Part shown: positions 1 to 11,777 of the stretch, piece by piece
Position numbering within the stretch: position 1 is the stretch's first letter
Layout of the letters: the number at the start of each line of letters is the position of its first letter
NCBI GenBank assembly: GCA_040954595.2
Contig: CM082579.2
Span: 7,502,001 to 7,566,000 of the forward strand
Source: Balanoglossus misakiensis
Taxonomy: Eukaryota > Hemichordata
Reading direction: 5' to 3'
DNA length: 64,000 nt
The notes under the pieces: model-generated
What the model saw: only the letters and a program-made list of their open reading frames with translations
Told to the model about the DNA's origin: nothing
Database searches by the model: none
Program-made: the position numbers and the translations under genes

Positions 1-420
1 AAGTCGGGAGTATGTTGATGCCATTCATGGAAGCCCTGCACTAATGATGTTTCAGATCCAAATCACTTTGGCTACTTAAAAGTGTGTTATTATAAATAAA
101 TGTATGGTTTGGAATGGGGATGTATTAAAGCAGTTTAAAAAGGTATGGGAGGGGACTAAGACTACATTGTGATAGTTTCGCGAGCTGCGCACCCCTCCTT
201 ACTTCATGAATGCAGCTGCCCTGATTTTAGCGGCGTCTCCAACGCTGACGTCACATAGCGTCGGTTACCACGTAGCCTCGTTTTCGATTTAAAAACAACA
301 TGGCTGACATAGTTTTGCACTGACGTTCGATCACCAATTTTTTCTGTAAAACTACCCATTTCGCAACGATTTTGCACAAGATATTTGCCCCCAGTGTTTG
401 GACATAAGGTCATATACGTC
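1..420 (+). promoter_or_regulatory. SCLT1 upstream / 5'UTR region
   Basis: Region upstream of the SCLT1 start codon at 421. It holds a perfect CRE-type palindrome TGACGTCA at 246-253 and a GTTACC half-site at 264-269 that resembles half an RFX X-box. No TATA box is obvious. CpG-containing sequence is denser at about 170-460 than further upstream. No coding sequence was recognised, and the transcription start cannot be fixed from sequence alone. Confidence 0.4.
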
Positions 421-3400
421 ATGGAGTCTGATCAAGTGGAATTTTTGCGCGATCAAGGTAAGCTACACCCGAATGAATATTTCGATTCACGAACCGTTCC
501 CTTTTCAAAAGTTTTGGGCGGTCAACTTGAAAACATGTACTGAACCTGTAGTGGGCGTGTTATGATTACAGAAAAGACTTACACTGTGTATTTGCCAAAT
601 AGATTCTATATGCACTAACTTCTATAGTCGCTTGCACACGTGCAATGATTAGGACGCCCTTTTTTGGATTATAAAAGTTGGTAAACATTTCTTATCAGCG
701 ACTCAAATAGTTTTGCATTCACATGTGTATAAAAGGGACGGGATCACCGCACTCGGACATTTATGCAAATTAGGTTCAAATAGGCTTCATGGTGCGATTG
801 AAAATCAAGGACACATTTCGCCACTTGTCCCATTTGTTGTTCCACATCAAATAAATGGAAGATCCGAGAAAATCCACACTTTTCCAGTTTTTGTACAGTC
901 ATCCTATAAGTATAAGCGCTTCTACGGTACCGCCTGTGAGTCTTACAGCTTTGAAACCAGTGCGTAATATACTAGTAGCATGACTCCATGCTAGTAGTAA
1001 AAGCATACCGGGATGTGGCTTTGAGTTGGTCCCTTGGGACAAAGACGTTTTTAATTTATTCACGCACAGGGATGTATTTTTAGCCAGACAATGGCAAGAC
1101 CTAGTTGCCTAGCAATTATCACCGTGAACTTTGCTACAAGTTTCACTACCACTTCCACTGGGCGTCTCAATTTTTTCAGCAGAGCCCCAGCTGCAGTAAG
1201 TTCCGACTACCTCAAGGCTTTGCCTGTAGGTTTTGGGGCTCCTCATTTTACTGATGACCATCAGCAACAAGGCAAATTGACCGTTGACTAAGCAAGGTGC
1301 TAAACATCGCTCTTTTCAGAGGGGTAATTTTACATGCAAGCTCATTAGAAACTGCCACTTGTATCCCCTCAAACCGCGTCGGAAGAGTGCGTTTAGATCG
1401 GCGTTTAGTGCGGTGTTTCTGTTCACACGTGATTTGAATCGCTGTTTAGTGCGGCGCCCCGACCCAGGTCCCACCCCTCAACACCGTCACAAAAAAAGAG
1501 CGGCGCAGGGCCGCTCTCACCTTTTCACACGTGGCACTTACAAATTAACGCCGCCCTAGCGCCGCCGCTGGGGCGGCGTTGACGGCACGTGAGAAAAGGG
1601 TTTATAAGCTGTGACATAAATGTTTGTTTTCTTTGTGTAAAAAGTTGCAAACATTTTTTTTTAAATCAACTTGACCACTGAAATCTGGGGAAGAAGGCAA
1701 GCATACATGTAAATGTGTTTCAAACAATGGACTCATTCTATGATCATGAAGCCTTGAAGGATTCTGCAGTAGCTCTATGATTAAACACATATCTTGGCTT
1801 CCCAACACTGCACTGCACGTAATGTCAAGTCCCTGGCCCATATCATTCATTCGGTCAAACAAATTCCAATATTGTGTCAACTTTCACCTCCAGTTTACAG
1901 ACTAAATGTCATTCTTAGCCAGTATCAAGAAAAATACCTTCCAATTGAAGTTGGCAAGGTAAGTACATGTATGAGGTTCAAAATGTAACATCTCTCAGCG
2001 TCTACTAAGGCAATGTGTCCAAGCTGAGTTTTCAAGGATCTTTGCTTTTCCCTCTAAATTACTTGACAAACAACTTGCTTACAGCTCATTTGAAGTTATT
2101 TCATTTTATTTCACCACGACAGCACAAAAGTGTCTACTCCTCAGCTGATCTACAAGCACCATGGCTGACAAGCAAAAGGTAATTACCAGCATCCTCTTTT
2201 TATACAGTTTTATAATGTTTGGTGGAAATGTTTATCATGATTTAGAGGAAATGTGCAGTTTGTCAAATATTTGAACATAAAAGTGAGTGACTGCAGATTG
2301 AAGAAGCAAAAGTACCGGGTACAGCTGTGGTAGAGCGAATGGGACTACCTCTTGGTTTATTGGCATATTAACATTTTTTTTTTCTCCTTCACCAGTTTAC
2401 TGTCACCGTTAATAGCAGAGTACGACAGACAACTCGATACACTCAGAGAACAAAACAACACATACAAGGTAAAATTGCAATAAGAGTGTCTGCTGTATAC
2501 TTTCATGATGTTCTCCTCTGGAATATGTGATAATTTTCATAACAATGCAGTTATGAATTATGAATTGTTATTGTTTTCCTCCTTACATTTGAATTTTTGG
2601 TGGAGTGAGAAAAATGTCAGTCATTAACAAATTAATAAAAACAACTTTAGGATAGCACAATATCTGCATCTGTGGTACTGTGATAAATACCAAACAGAGA
2701 ACTGATCAGCGAAACTGACTGTTTTTGTTTCTGCATTTATAGAGAGAGTTCAGGGAACAGCAAGCAAAGCTAGAACAGTTAATTGCTGAAAATAAAAGGT
2801 ACTAGTATGCTTGACGTTTCTGTCAAAGAGATTTTAACATAGACTTTTTTTTACATGGCCATTTTCTGTAGTGTGGGTTCCTGAGTTTGATGTCATAAAA
2901 AGTTGTTATCCAATATTATGGCAGACTTTGTCTTTATGAGGGGATTACCTGATAGTCAGTCTGGGAAAAAGGGTCAATTTTGACGAAATTTTTGTTCCTT
3001 ACAATATCAGGTGCCATGAAGAGTTAAGACGATCGGTGGAGACTCAGTTGCGTGAAACCCACCCACTCAGTGACGGCGAGGCGGCCTTGTTGAATGAAGA
3101 GGATGTCCTCCACAACCTACAACAGCAAGTGCAACTCATCAGTCAGGTGAGAATTGTAAAAAATGTTGTGATGTCACAAGACAGATTTTTCAGTCTAGAC
3201 ACTGCCCAGCTGTTACATACACTCACTTGTTCCATACACATTTCACACTTATTCATGTCGAGCCGTTGTTAATACCACTTCATGTTAAAAGATTTCCTGA
3301 CACTGGAAAATTCTTATCAGTGGTACACCATACTGACTTTGAGGGCGCTCTGTTCAGTATTGAGCTCTGATTGGGGCACAGGTTACTATAGAAACATGAG

Positions 3401-6400
3401 CCGGTAGCAGCTGTTTGATGTCGCCATAGCAACAGTTTGTCTGCATCAATGATGTACAAGCTACAGTGTTGAGTGACAACACTTGGGATTTAAAATGCCA
3501 TATATTATAATTACATCCAGGCATTTCTTTATCAGTACAGTTTTCTGTAGGATTCAGTTTGGCTCAGAGTCACTGCACTCAACCGAGTGAAACACACCAA
3601 CAGACATATTGACACATTGTACACCAACACACACAGAAACATACACACATGCATGTATGTATGCACACACACATTGGCACATGCACACCAAGACACATAC
3701 TGGTACTAGCAAATGTGCATATTTAAATAGTATCGAGTTTCATAGTTTTTTTTACAAAGTAGATCCTTCATTTCAGGAAAGAGACTCCACCAATGAAATG
3801 GCCCAATCAGCAAACAGGGAGCTGGACAGGGTCCGTCATGAATTACAGGTAAATCCACTTAGTGTACATTGTAATTCTAATCCTGGCATTCCAACTATAT
3901 CACTTGTCATCCAGTGATGGGACAGTTCGTACTATTGCACTGGACAGGGAGGTAGAAGATTAACAACAGCTGTTGGTCCAGACTATTATAACTGATTTGT
4001 TCATGTGAACGGGATCTTCCATAAACCATCTTTTATTCCATGCAATGCTATCCATACCACTCATACGGTGCAGTTTGTAGGTTTGTATTTTAATGATCGA
4101 CAAGAACCATGTCCTACAAAACCAGACAACTTTCATTGAGTTTGTGTTATTGAACGGGAACATTTTTCCCAAAAATGACTGTATAGCACTCTGAAAAATT
4201 ATAGCGATTTTCTCACCAGATCATTTCCTCACCATAATTTTTTTTCCTGTTTTAGGAGTTGAGAAATGAATCACAGATGAAGGCAGCAAACTATCAAACA
4301 ATACAGGTAAATCTACTAATTAAACAAATTCTTACATTTTATGAAAAGACTGTTAGAAGAATGCCAACACACATCCTAGATTATACTGTTATATGTGTGC
4401 TGTACAGTACTGTATTTTGTTTTTAATTTCCAGGAAAGAAGTGCTCAAATTTTAACACAGAATCAAAGGTTGTTGGCAGACAAACACAAACTGGAAGCTG
4501 TGAGTATATTCAGCTGATTGTTCTTTGAAATACAGGGAAGTGTGCACAAGAGGTTATTTAGTATCTTGATGTCATTATTCAGCCACTCCTTTGAAAACAA
4601 CAAGGTTTGACCGTTCACCACAAGCGATAGGTTTATTGTGTGGTACTAGAAGTGGCCTGTGAGAAGAACCCAGAATTGATTTTATGTGTTGTGTTTCTCC
4701 CACACATAACAGGCCACACAGCAGTTTCAGCACACCCTGAACGCCCAGACAGCAGAGATGGAACAACTCCGGGAGCACCTCCAGCAAAGCCGGGCAGAGA
4801 ACAGAACCGCCACCGTCCAACTGCAGGAAGTCCGGAAGAGGTTCGACCAGATCAAGCAGGAAATGATGAGGAAAGACACGGAGACCTCACACGCCATCGG
4901 GAGAGAACATGCAGCCGATTCCAGGGTCACACAGCTGCAAACTGCGTTAGTGGACCTCGAGAACCAGTGAGTGTAGATTGATCTCGAAAACTCTCGTGTG
5001 TTGTATGTCATGGCATCACACGTTATCATCTTGGTTTCATATTCACAGTCCTGGCTGAAATATTCCTATATGTCTTTAAAATGCATGTAATTTTTTCCAG
5101 TGTCCAGTGATCATGCCCTCCATGTGTTCTTTCAACAGACTCACAAACTCCAACAGAGAATCTCAAAAGCTGCAGTCAGAAAAGAAGCAGCTGGAAGACA
5201 AAGTGGCTTCATTACAGAAGAAAATGTAAGGACAGTTTTATTGCTTTTTGGATGATACTTTCTCTTTCAGGTCTCTGAATGAATAAGTTTTCATGAAATA
5301 CATGGCTAACAAATAGGTTATCATTGCTGACACAAGAAATAGCAATGCAAGGAAGTCATCAAAAAGCTATGAATGCCCCTCACCATATTTTTATCAGTGT
5401 TTAAATTAATAAATATCCTTTGTTTTTGTTGTATGTAAACTCGTTTACTCAGCAAAGGAATATTGCTGGGGATATTGATGAGGGGCAAGTCATTATTTGT
5501 GTCACCAATAAGCTATTCTTTGTTTTCATGTGATAAATTACCATTTAAGTCAAGCAAATGAAATCATCCACGATTTCGATTTTTTTCAACAGTGGAGAGA
5601 GTGACCAACGTGAATACGAAGCATCCGTTCAAGTCCGGGAAAGTGTCCAGATGGTGGAGAATGCAATCTTGGAGAAAGATCAGGTGAGAGATGCTTTTGG
5701 GAATATCAACTGAGATTTGTACTCAGCAATAGACTGATTAAACTCACCCCAACCTCTTGTGCACACATTGCAGGCCGTGATACGTGAACAGCAGAAATCT
5801 AGCGAAGTGCAGAGAATACAGGAAGTTATGAATAAACTCATCAATGAAGCAGGACTTCGAACCAAGCAGGAGGTAATCTTTCAGATATCGGTGGAGATGT
5901 TTTATAATCTACCACATTTCATAGTCAGACGATAAATCAAATAGATACAGCAGTGGGATAGACAGCTGTGTTATATCATCTTTATTGCTGTCAGAGGAAC
6001 CCTGCTGACAGTGATTGATTGACACATACTTTTGACCTTTGACCCTTGCAGGTGGAAAATGTTCGGAAGCAGTACAACAACAACATTTCCAAATTAATGG
6101 ACGAAATCCATTCCATGGAAATGGTGAGTTCTCTTCATCTTCTTATTTTATGCCATCGGCATCGTCATCAGTAAAATTTAATTCATCCAGCAGTATAAAA
6201 AATCTCAAAATTTTGTTGAAACATTCCCTTTTCCCCCCAGGACAATGCTGAGAAGCAAGCTCAGATGGAAAGAGCAATCCGGGAGAAAAGATCTGTGGAG
6301 CAAGAACTGGAAAAGGTTGGAAATTCAGAGCTTACAAGTTCTAGTGCCATTGAGGTTAATTGATTGGTTTTGTTCATCAACATAAAATGCTCACAATGAT

Positions 6401-9400
6401 TATTTAACAAAGGTTTTCATGTTATACATGTCAGGTGTATAGAGAAGGTATAAGTCAGGCTGGCAACAATGCATACCAAGACTTGCAGAGTAGACTGATC
6501 AATGCAGAGAGAGCCAGGGATGAATCAGTCATTAAAACTCAGAGTATGGATAAGAAAATCCGAGCCATGCAACTCAGGTAAGTCTAGATCTAACATTCTT
6601 CCTCAGTGCTTTCCTTAGCCGTCAGTACTTTTATTAGAAACTAGGTAATGGACACAAAGTGGGATTAAATCCTTGCTGATTGAGCAACTGCCAACTGTGC
6701 ATATAGTCCTGTGCTTGAAGAGTAGCTGAACCTTTTTTGGAGGGGAAAGACAACATCTTTAGATTGAGTAATGAGACAAAAAAATTGTATACAGGTAGCA
6801 ATATCTTTGACGTTTGTGGGTACCAGTTGACAGAACCACTTCTTGACGGATACAGTGTATATAGAAAATTCCTTTTGTGAAGTAGTGGGATGGTTTTTGA
6901 CTGGGCAAGTTTAAGTGGGTGCATGCATCACTGCAGTCACCAGGACGTGCAGTTTTTGGTCTGAGGTTAGGAGGATTACTTCATCTGATGTTCTGATCGT
7001 CCGACAGTCACGATGAAGAACAGGCTCGCAGCAAACACACCATTGAGCAGCTGAAGAACCGACTGGAAACGCTGTCCAGGGAAACGGAAGACATATCCGA
7101 GGAACGGCTTCAGTTGTTAGAGGAGATCGACGACTACAAGAAGAGGATGGTGGACGCTGAGAAGGGCAAAGACAACGCTCAGAGAAAGTGTCAAAAAGAG
7201 GTGAGGGGAATTAAACTGATAGCTGTGTCATGTGGAACACTTTAAATTGACCTGTCTATAGGGAAACTGTCAGTTTAGGAAAGTGCCATGACTAGCCACA
7301 ACAGACAAATTTGACTGTACTGACATTAGTGTTGCCGTTATTCCCACAATGCAGCTGGCTGCTATGGAACAGGAATTGAATCTTCTCCGCCAGCAATATG
7401 AGGCCAAGCTGGAGACGATAGAAGATGGTAACAGACACTCAACATTGGAACTCAAACAGCTGCTGGGCTCACAGCAGAGAATGTCTGCCAGGTAAGAATG
7501 ATTTTTCATCAAGTTTTCTTGCAAAACCCATTTCTTTTCAGTTTTGTTTATTACTAGTAATTGTTGGTTTGAAATGTCTGTCTGGTTTAAAAGATAGATT
7601 AAAATTGTCACACAAAAACACCAACTGATGCAGTACCCTTTACTGCACTGTAATTTGGCATAATTCCATGGCTGTTTTCCGTGGTATACTTGGATCGATG
7701 GGATTTCCGGGAATATGGGATAAAGGCAGGGATTCAAGTCGGCTCTTTTGACAATTTTTTCTCTTCTGTCGCAGGTGGAGAGAGGAAACAAAATCCCTGA
7801 CAGAGAAATTTGAATCCAAAATACTAGAACTCAGGTAAGTGATTTCGAAACACTGGATTCAGTGAATGAACATCAAATGTACCAGTTTCCATAAGTCATC
7901 ATGGCTGTCTATTTTAACACCTGCAGGAGTGAAATTTCTGAACTGAAGAAACGAAATGAAGACCTCAACAAGCAGTTGAACCTGACCAGACAACAACAAG
8001 TGGCGGTAAGTTTTATGTCCATGCAGTCTGTCCTCACACACCATCATTTTGTTGAGAAACTATATGTAGGTCGCAACATTTTTAACAGTCATTGTCTGCA
8101 GTGATAATTACACTCAGTTTTGGGGCTTTCCACAGCGTCAAGCTTAAACTAACAGTTGTTTGTTTTTATTTCACACTGACAGAGTGAACAGAAACTAGCC
8201 GATCACATGGACAATAACCGCAAACTGAATCAGAGGTTGCTGGCTGCTGAGAAGAGAGTAGCTGACGCCAATCAAAAGGTGGGTTAAATTATGCTTTGTT
8301 CGCCGTGCACTATCTTGCTATTTAGACTATTGTTTCAGATTGTGATGGTTTTTGATGGTTATGCATGGACTTCAGTTTCAGCTGTGCTGTGTGTAGGTGC
8401 ACCCAGATCTATTTCTAACTGGAATCATACTAATAACTCAACAAATAACATAGCACAGTCTAGTTTCAAGAGCTCTCAGTCATAGGGGGTTTTCTTCTGA
8501 CAAAACATCCTGGATCTTTGTAGGAGCTACAAAGGGTTGGTGATGAAGGGGAATTAATAACACATTGTCCAGTGGAACGGGATAACGGCTGTTCTGTCAC
8601 TGCCGTCTGGAAGTTTTATGCCCACACAAATATTCTTGTGTACTGAGAGCTCTTGAACCATGGCTTTTCTTGCAGCACAGTCCCAACGAATACAAACATA
8701 GATATGCACAGCCTTTTACCAGTCTAAATGGCTTCACTTGGCACGACCTAGCTTACCACTGCCTAATTTCAAAGCTCTTGTACGTCTCACATAAACTCTC
8801 ACTAGCATGCTGTCTCACTTTGCTTGCAAAAGAATCACCCTTCATCTTATTTCACAGTTTAATTTGCTCACTCAAGTATCACTTTTACATTCAAAAACGC
8901 ACCTTGAATGAATTCCTCTGTACTTCTCTCAGTCTCAGACCAAAAAGCTTCAGTGGGTCTATACATGATTCATATACATGTGTGCGAGCAAGCCATTCCT
9001 TTTCAGCATTCTCCTCCATAACATACTTTGCAATTATGTATATTGTCTATTACATGCACTGGGATGTTCATGTCATAGCCAATGTACATTCACCTCACCG
9101 CACTTTTGTCCCAATGCTAACCATTGAGCTTTGCTACACTGTATCAGCTGACACAGTACGTGTCACGAGAGCGCCACATCTTACAAGACAAACAACACCT
9201 GCAGAAAGAGTTGGACAGGTCTAGGCTGGAATCTGCCAGACCATTTAGGTATGTCGCAAAAAAAACACTACGTGTCGGTGTAGTCTGTCATGCGGTCCAA
9301 CGTCACATCATGTGAAGTCAAGTGATCTTACTATGTGTCTATAATTTCTAAAACAGTAATTCTTGGTTGTATATTTTTTTTGTAACTGTTTTTGTCAACT

Positions 9401-10191
9401 TTTAATAAATGTATAGCAGTGTTTGTCAAGTTTCTGTTTATTCCTGCATGCCTTGTTTTGAATGCTCTGTGACTTTATTACTCCTTCATAATAGTTCATT
9501 TGTAGAATGAATGCAGAATTTTCAATCTATGTATATAGTTAAAATGGTACTAACATATGGCTGTAGTTATAGGAGTATGTCTTTTTATGTGTCTACTTCA
9601 TTTGCTTTACTTGGACGTCTCTATTGTGTTATGCAGTGCATGTTCATGTATTGTTTTGTTTTAATTTAAGTAGATTTACTAATTTCTTATTATCATAATC
9701 CAGGTTGTAGTAGGTATTGATAAGGTCATATCTGGTCTTTCATACACATGTGAATGAGCTTTGTAGAGCTCTGTGCTGGACATGAAGATTCACATGCTTT
9801 GAGTCATTACTCTGTACGTTACACTGTAGACACATTCTGGAATCACAAATTTCAGTCAGAATACATGTATGTTATGTGAAGACAGGACATGTAGATTTGT
9901 TGTGTCCATAATGTAAAACACACACACAAGCCAAACTGTTTGCCTATGGGAATTGGCTGATTAAATACCAAGTGTATGAGTTTTTCTCATTTCTACAGTC
10001 CCGAGTGAACAATCCGGACTGAATTTCCTATCTGTTCCAATTTCAGAGGTGGCTACGGAAGCATTAGATTGGCTGACCTGGAGACATCCCCAGGTGGTCA
10101 GCAGTTGGGAAGGCGGCGGCACTTTGGGCTGGCCAATGGAACAACAGATGCACCCATATCCCCTCTGCACAGCACACCCGGGATGAGTTAA
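421..10191 (+). CDS. SCLT1: Sodium channel and clathrin linker 1 (SCLT1), centriole distal-appendage coiled-coil protein
   Basis: Coding exons: 421-457, 1894-1958, 2123-2178, 2396-2468, 2743-2798, 3011-3146, 3777-3848, 4256-4306, 4434-4499, 4713-4966, 5139-5225, 5593-5683, 5774-5872, 6052-6123, 6241-6315, 6435-6577, 7008-7200, 7355-7491, 7775-7834, 7927-8005, 8183-8278, 9148-9248, 10047-10191. They join in frame to 747 residues (human about 688). Almost the whole protein is predicted coiled coil. Recognition rests on co-linear similarity to vertebrate SCLT1: an N-terminal VEFLRDQ, then LLSPLIAEYDRQLDTL, NLQQQVQLISQ, EKVYREG and RWREETKSLTEKFE in the same order. SCLT1 sits on centriole distal appendages, is needed for ciliogenesis, and was first described as linking a voltage-gated sodium channel to clathrin. 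The C-terminus (last exon) is a Gly/Arg/Ser-rich tail beyond the human end. The start ATG at 421 is supported by the conserved N-terminus. Tiny exons (37-100 nt) and many introns agree with the family. Family assignment is secure; a few splice sites may be off by a codon. Confidence 0.93.
458..1893 (+). other. SCLT1 intron 1
   Basis: A 1.4 kb intron with donor GTAAGC after codon 12 and acceptor CTCCAG before 1894. No conserved coding exon was seen. The 3' half, about 1370-1600, is a GC-rich island of short inverted repeats listed separately. Confidence 0.7.
1370..1600. repeat. GC-rich compound hairpin, possible miniature element, in SCLT1 intron 1
   Basis: Inverted arms AACGCCGCCC at 1547-1556 and GGGCGGCGTT at 1571-1580 enclose a GC-rich loop. 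Outside them an imperfect arm CTTTTCACACGTGGC (from about 1521) pairs with GGCACGTGAGAAAAG (about 1585-1599). Just upstream, the short motif GTTTAGTGCGG occurs twice and a related GTTTAGATCGG once. The block is far more GC- and CpG-rich than the rest of the intron. It could be a decayed miniature inverted-repeat element. No clear target-site duplication was seen. Confidence 0.4.
3382..3433 (+). promoter_or_regulatory. Paired X-box-like (RFX) motifs in SCLT1 intron 6
   Basis: GTTACTATAGAAAC at 3382-3395 and GTCGCCATAGCAAC at 3420-3433 both fit the RFX X-box consensus RYYNYY-AT-RRNRAC at every defined position. RFX factors drive ciliary genes in animals, and SCLT1 is a ciliary gene. The location inside an intron about 3 kb after the start is atypical for X-boxes, which usually lie near the promoter. 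At least one more perfect match lies in a STARD10 intron at 48199-48212, so chance matches do occur. Confidence 0.35.
3596..3710 (+). repeat. CA-rich low-complexity tract in SCLT1 intron 6
   Basis: A degenerate CA/ACAC-rich stretch with interspersed CATGCATG motifs, ending about 70 bases before exon 7. It behaves like a decayed dinucleotide microsatellite. Confidence 0.6.
8279..9147 (+). other. SCLT1 intron 21
   Basis: An 869-base intron between coding exons 21 and 22. It contains a 184-codon open frame (8670-9224) that runs through the acceptor into the real exon in a different reading frame. That frame shows no recognisable domain and I treat it as chance. Nothing else was seen. Confidence 0.6.
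9249..10046 (+). other. SCLT1 last intron
   Basis: A 798-base AT-rich intron before the last coding exon, with no recognisable feature apart from ACATGTA-type motifs, which are frequent throughout the window. Confidence 0.6.
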
Positions 10192-10425
10192 CGTAGAATT
10201 CAAGAGCCGATCTTGTCAAGAGACTTCAAATTAACAACAGTATCAAGGCAGACACAATGAAGCTGGGATGGATGGGGAAAAATGGATGAAATTTGTGCTA
10301 CGGAAACGAGCTTGTATATACAATGTATCTTGTAATTGTTGGTGCTTTATTAATGGTGCAATCAGGTAGAATTAACTTTCAACCAACAATTGGATTTTAT
10401 AAATAGATGAATTTTTACCACATAC

Positions 10426-10431
10426 AATAAA
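10426..10431 (+). terminator. Polyadenylation signal of SCLT1
   Basis: AATAAA 235 bases after the SCLT1 stop, followed by an A-rich run. Alternative AATAAA hexamers follow near 10753 and 10774. Confidence 0.55.
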
Positions 10432-10929
10432 AAAAAACGAACTTTTCTATCTATAATGTCAGTGATTTGCAAATAATCAGTATTGAATATTTTGAACAGG
10501 AGATATCATAGTTGCAAATCACCAGTGTGTGCAAACTCATTAATTACTGAAACTGAAATAATATATATTATGCAAATGAGAATCAAATTCAGTTTTCACT
10601 CAGATATTTATTTTGTGGTTTTTATCCTCATTTTTTCCAAAATGCCAATTCGGTGTAGATATCTTGATGTGAACTTGATGTGATTACCACAATGACCCGA
10701 CTCAAGCAGAACTCGAAGGGTTAAATTCACTTACATTTCATGAGATGTATCTTAATAAAATTCCAAATGAGTCAATAAAATATATCTTGAGACCCAATAA
10801 TCAGTAGTCTGTGTTTGGTGTGAGTTTGTGTGGTAATGTGTGAATACTACCATTTTATGGGAATGGAAGTCCAGTCCAACTGTTCTCGTTACCATAAACG
10901 AACACCACATACATCAATGCATTAGGAAT

Positions 10930-10935
10930 TTTATT
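10930..10935 (-). terminator. Possible polyadenylation signal of the acidic gene
   Basis: TTTATT on the plus strand reads AATAAA on the minus strand, about 840 bases past the stop codon of the minus-strand acidic gene. It is the first clear hexamer I noticed downstream. Confidence 0.3.
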
Positions 10936-11777
10936 CTACATCTGGCCTTCTTTCTTTGAAATTTCTCTAAAAAAATTAAAAACAGTCAGTGTCTGTCCAT
11001 TCAACAGCACCATGGAAGCAATTCAAGGAAATAATGTATAAACTAGCTAGTTCTTAGTATTACACATAAAAAGTTAAAAATCATCATGACCTACTGCATT
11101 GGACTTTAAGATTCTAAATATTTGAATTTAAACAGTTAAAAAATCTACAACTGTTATCTATTTCATTAGTCTGTCCCTACAATAGAAAATTTCAAAAACA
11201 TGATAGTGTTGAAATGCTTTAATGCTTGTTTTATGAAATCTTGGATATTTTTCCACTGTCTACTAATAAGAGTCTCTAGAATTCTGTTTTAAAAAAATGT
11301 TTCTATTTGAGTTGCTTGTTATTATTTTTCAGGTATGTAATCCCTTTATAGATAGTGCATGCATGGCTACAGTTAATTCATATGACATCATGACAACTGC
11401 AAGGCATGTATAAAATTCATATCAAGCAAACTCCAATATATATAAAAATACCATACAGTGACCCCCAGCTCCCTGCTGTGGTTGTACATGCTAATAAAAC
11501 CAATACTGGTCACGCATACGGCAAATGGTATATGTAAAAACACCACAAGGTTTCATGAATCGGTGTTTGTAGTATTATGATAGAGCTAAACAGCATATCT
11601 ATGGTACTAGATACTAGCACTGTAGAGAATGAATTTGCCACACCCTGACAGTGACTGGGTGAGCAACATAAAATGAAATAATGGCAGTTTTGGGCAGAAT
11701 GGCAATGATTCTTTCACAAATTGAAACTTTTTTTTAAAAAATGGGTAAAAACAAGCTCCCCCGATTTCACTCGGAGA

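Larger units (their letters stand above)
10192..11777. other. Convergent 3' ends of SCLT1 and the acidic gene
   Basis: Non-coding DNA between two genes ending tail-to-tail. SCLT1 has an AATAAA at 10426-10431 and two more further down, at about 10753 and 10774. The minus-strand gene has its first obvious AATAAA (read as TTTATT on the plus strand) at 10930-10935, which would give it a 3'UTR of about 0.85 kb. The two 3'UTRs could overlap if the distal SCLT1 sites are used. Confidence 0.55.

Noticed and set aside
8670-9224. 184-codon open frame in SCLT1 intron 21
   Set aside because: It has no recognisable domain, it overlaps the true exon 22 in another frame, and it lies in AT-rich intron sequence.
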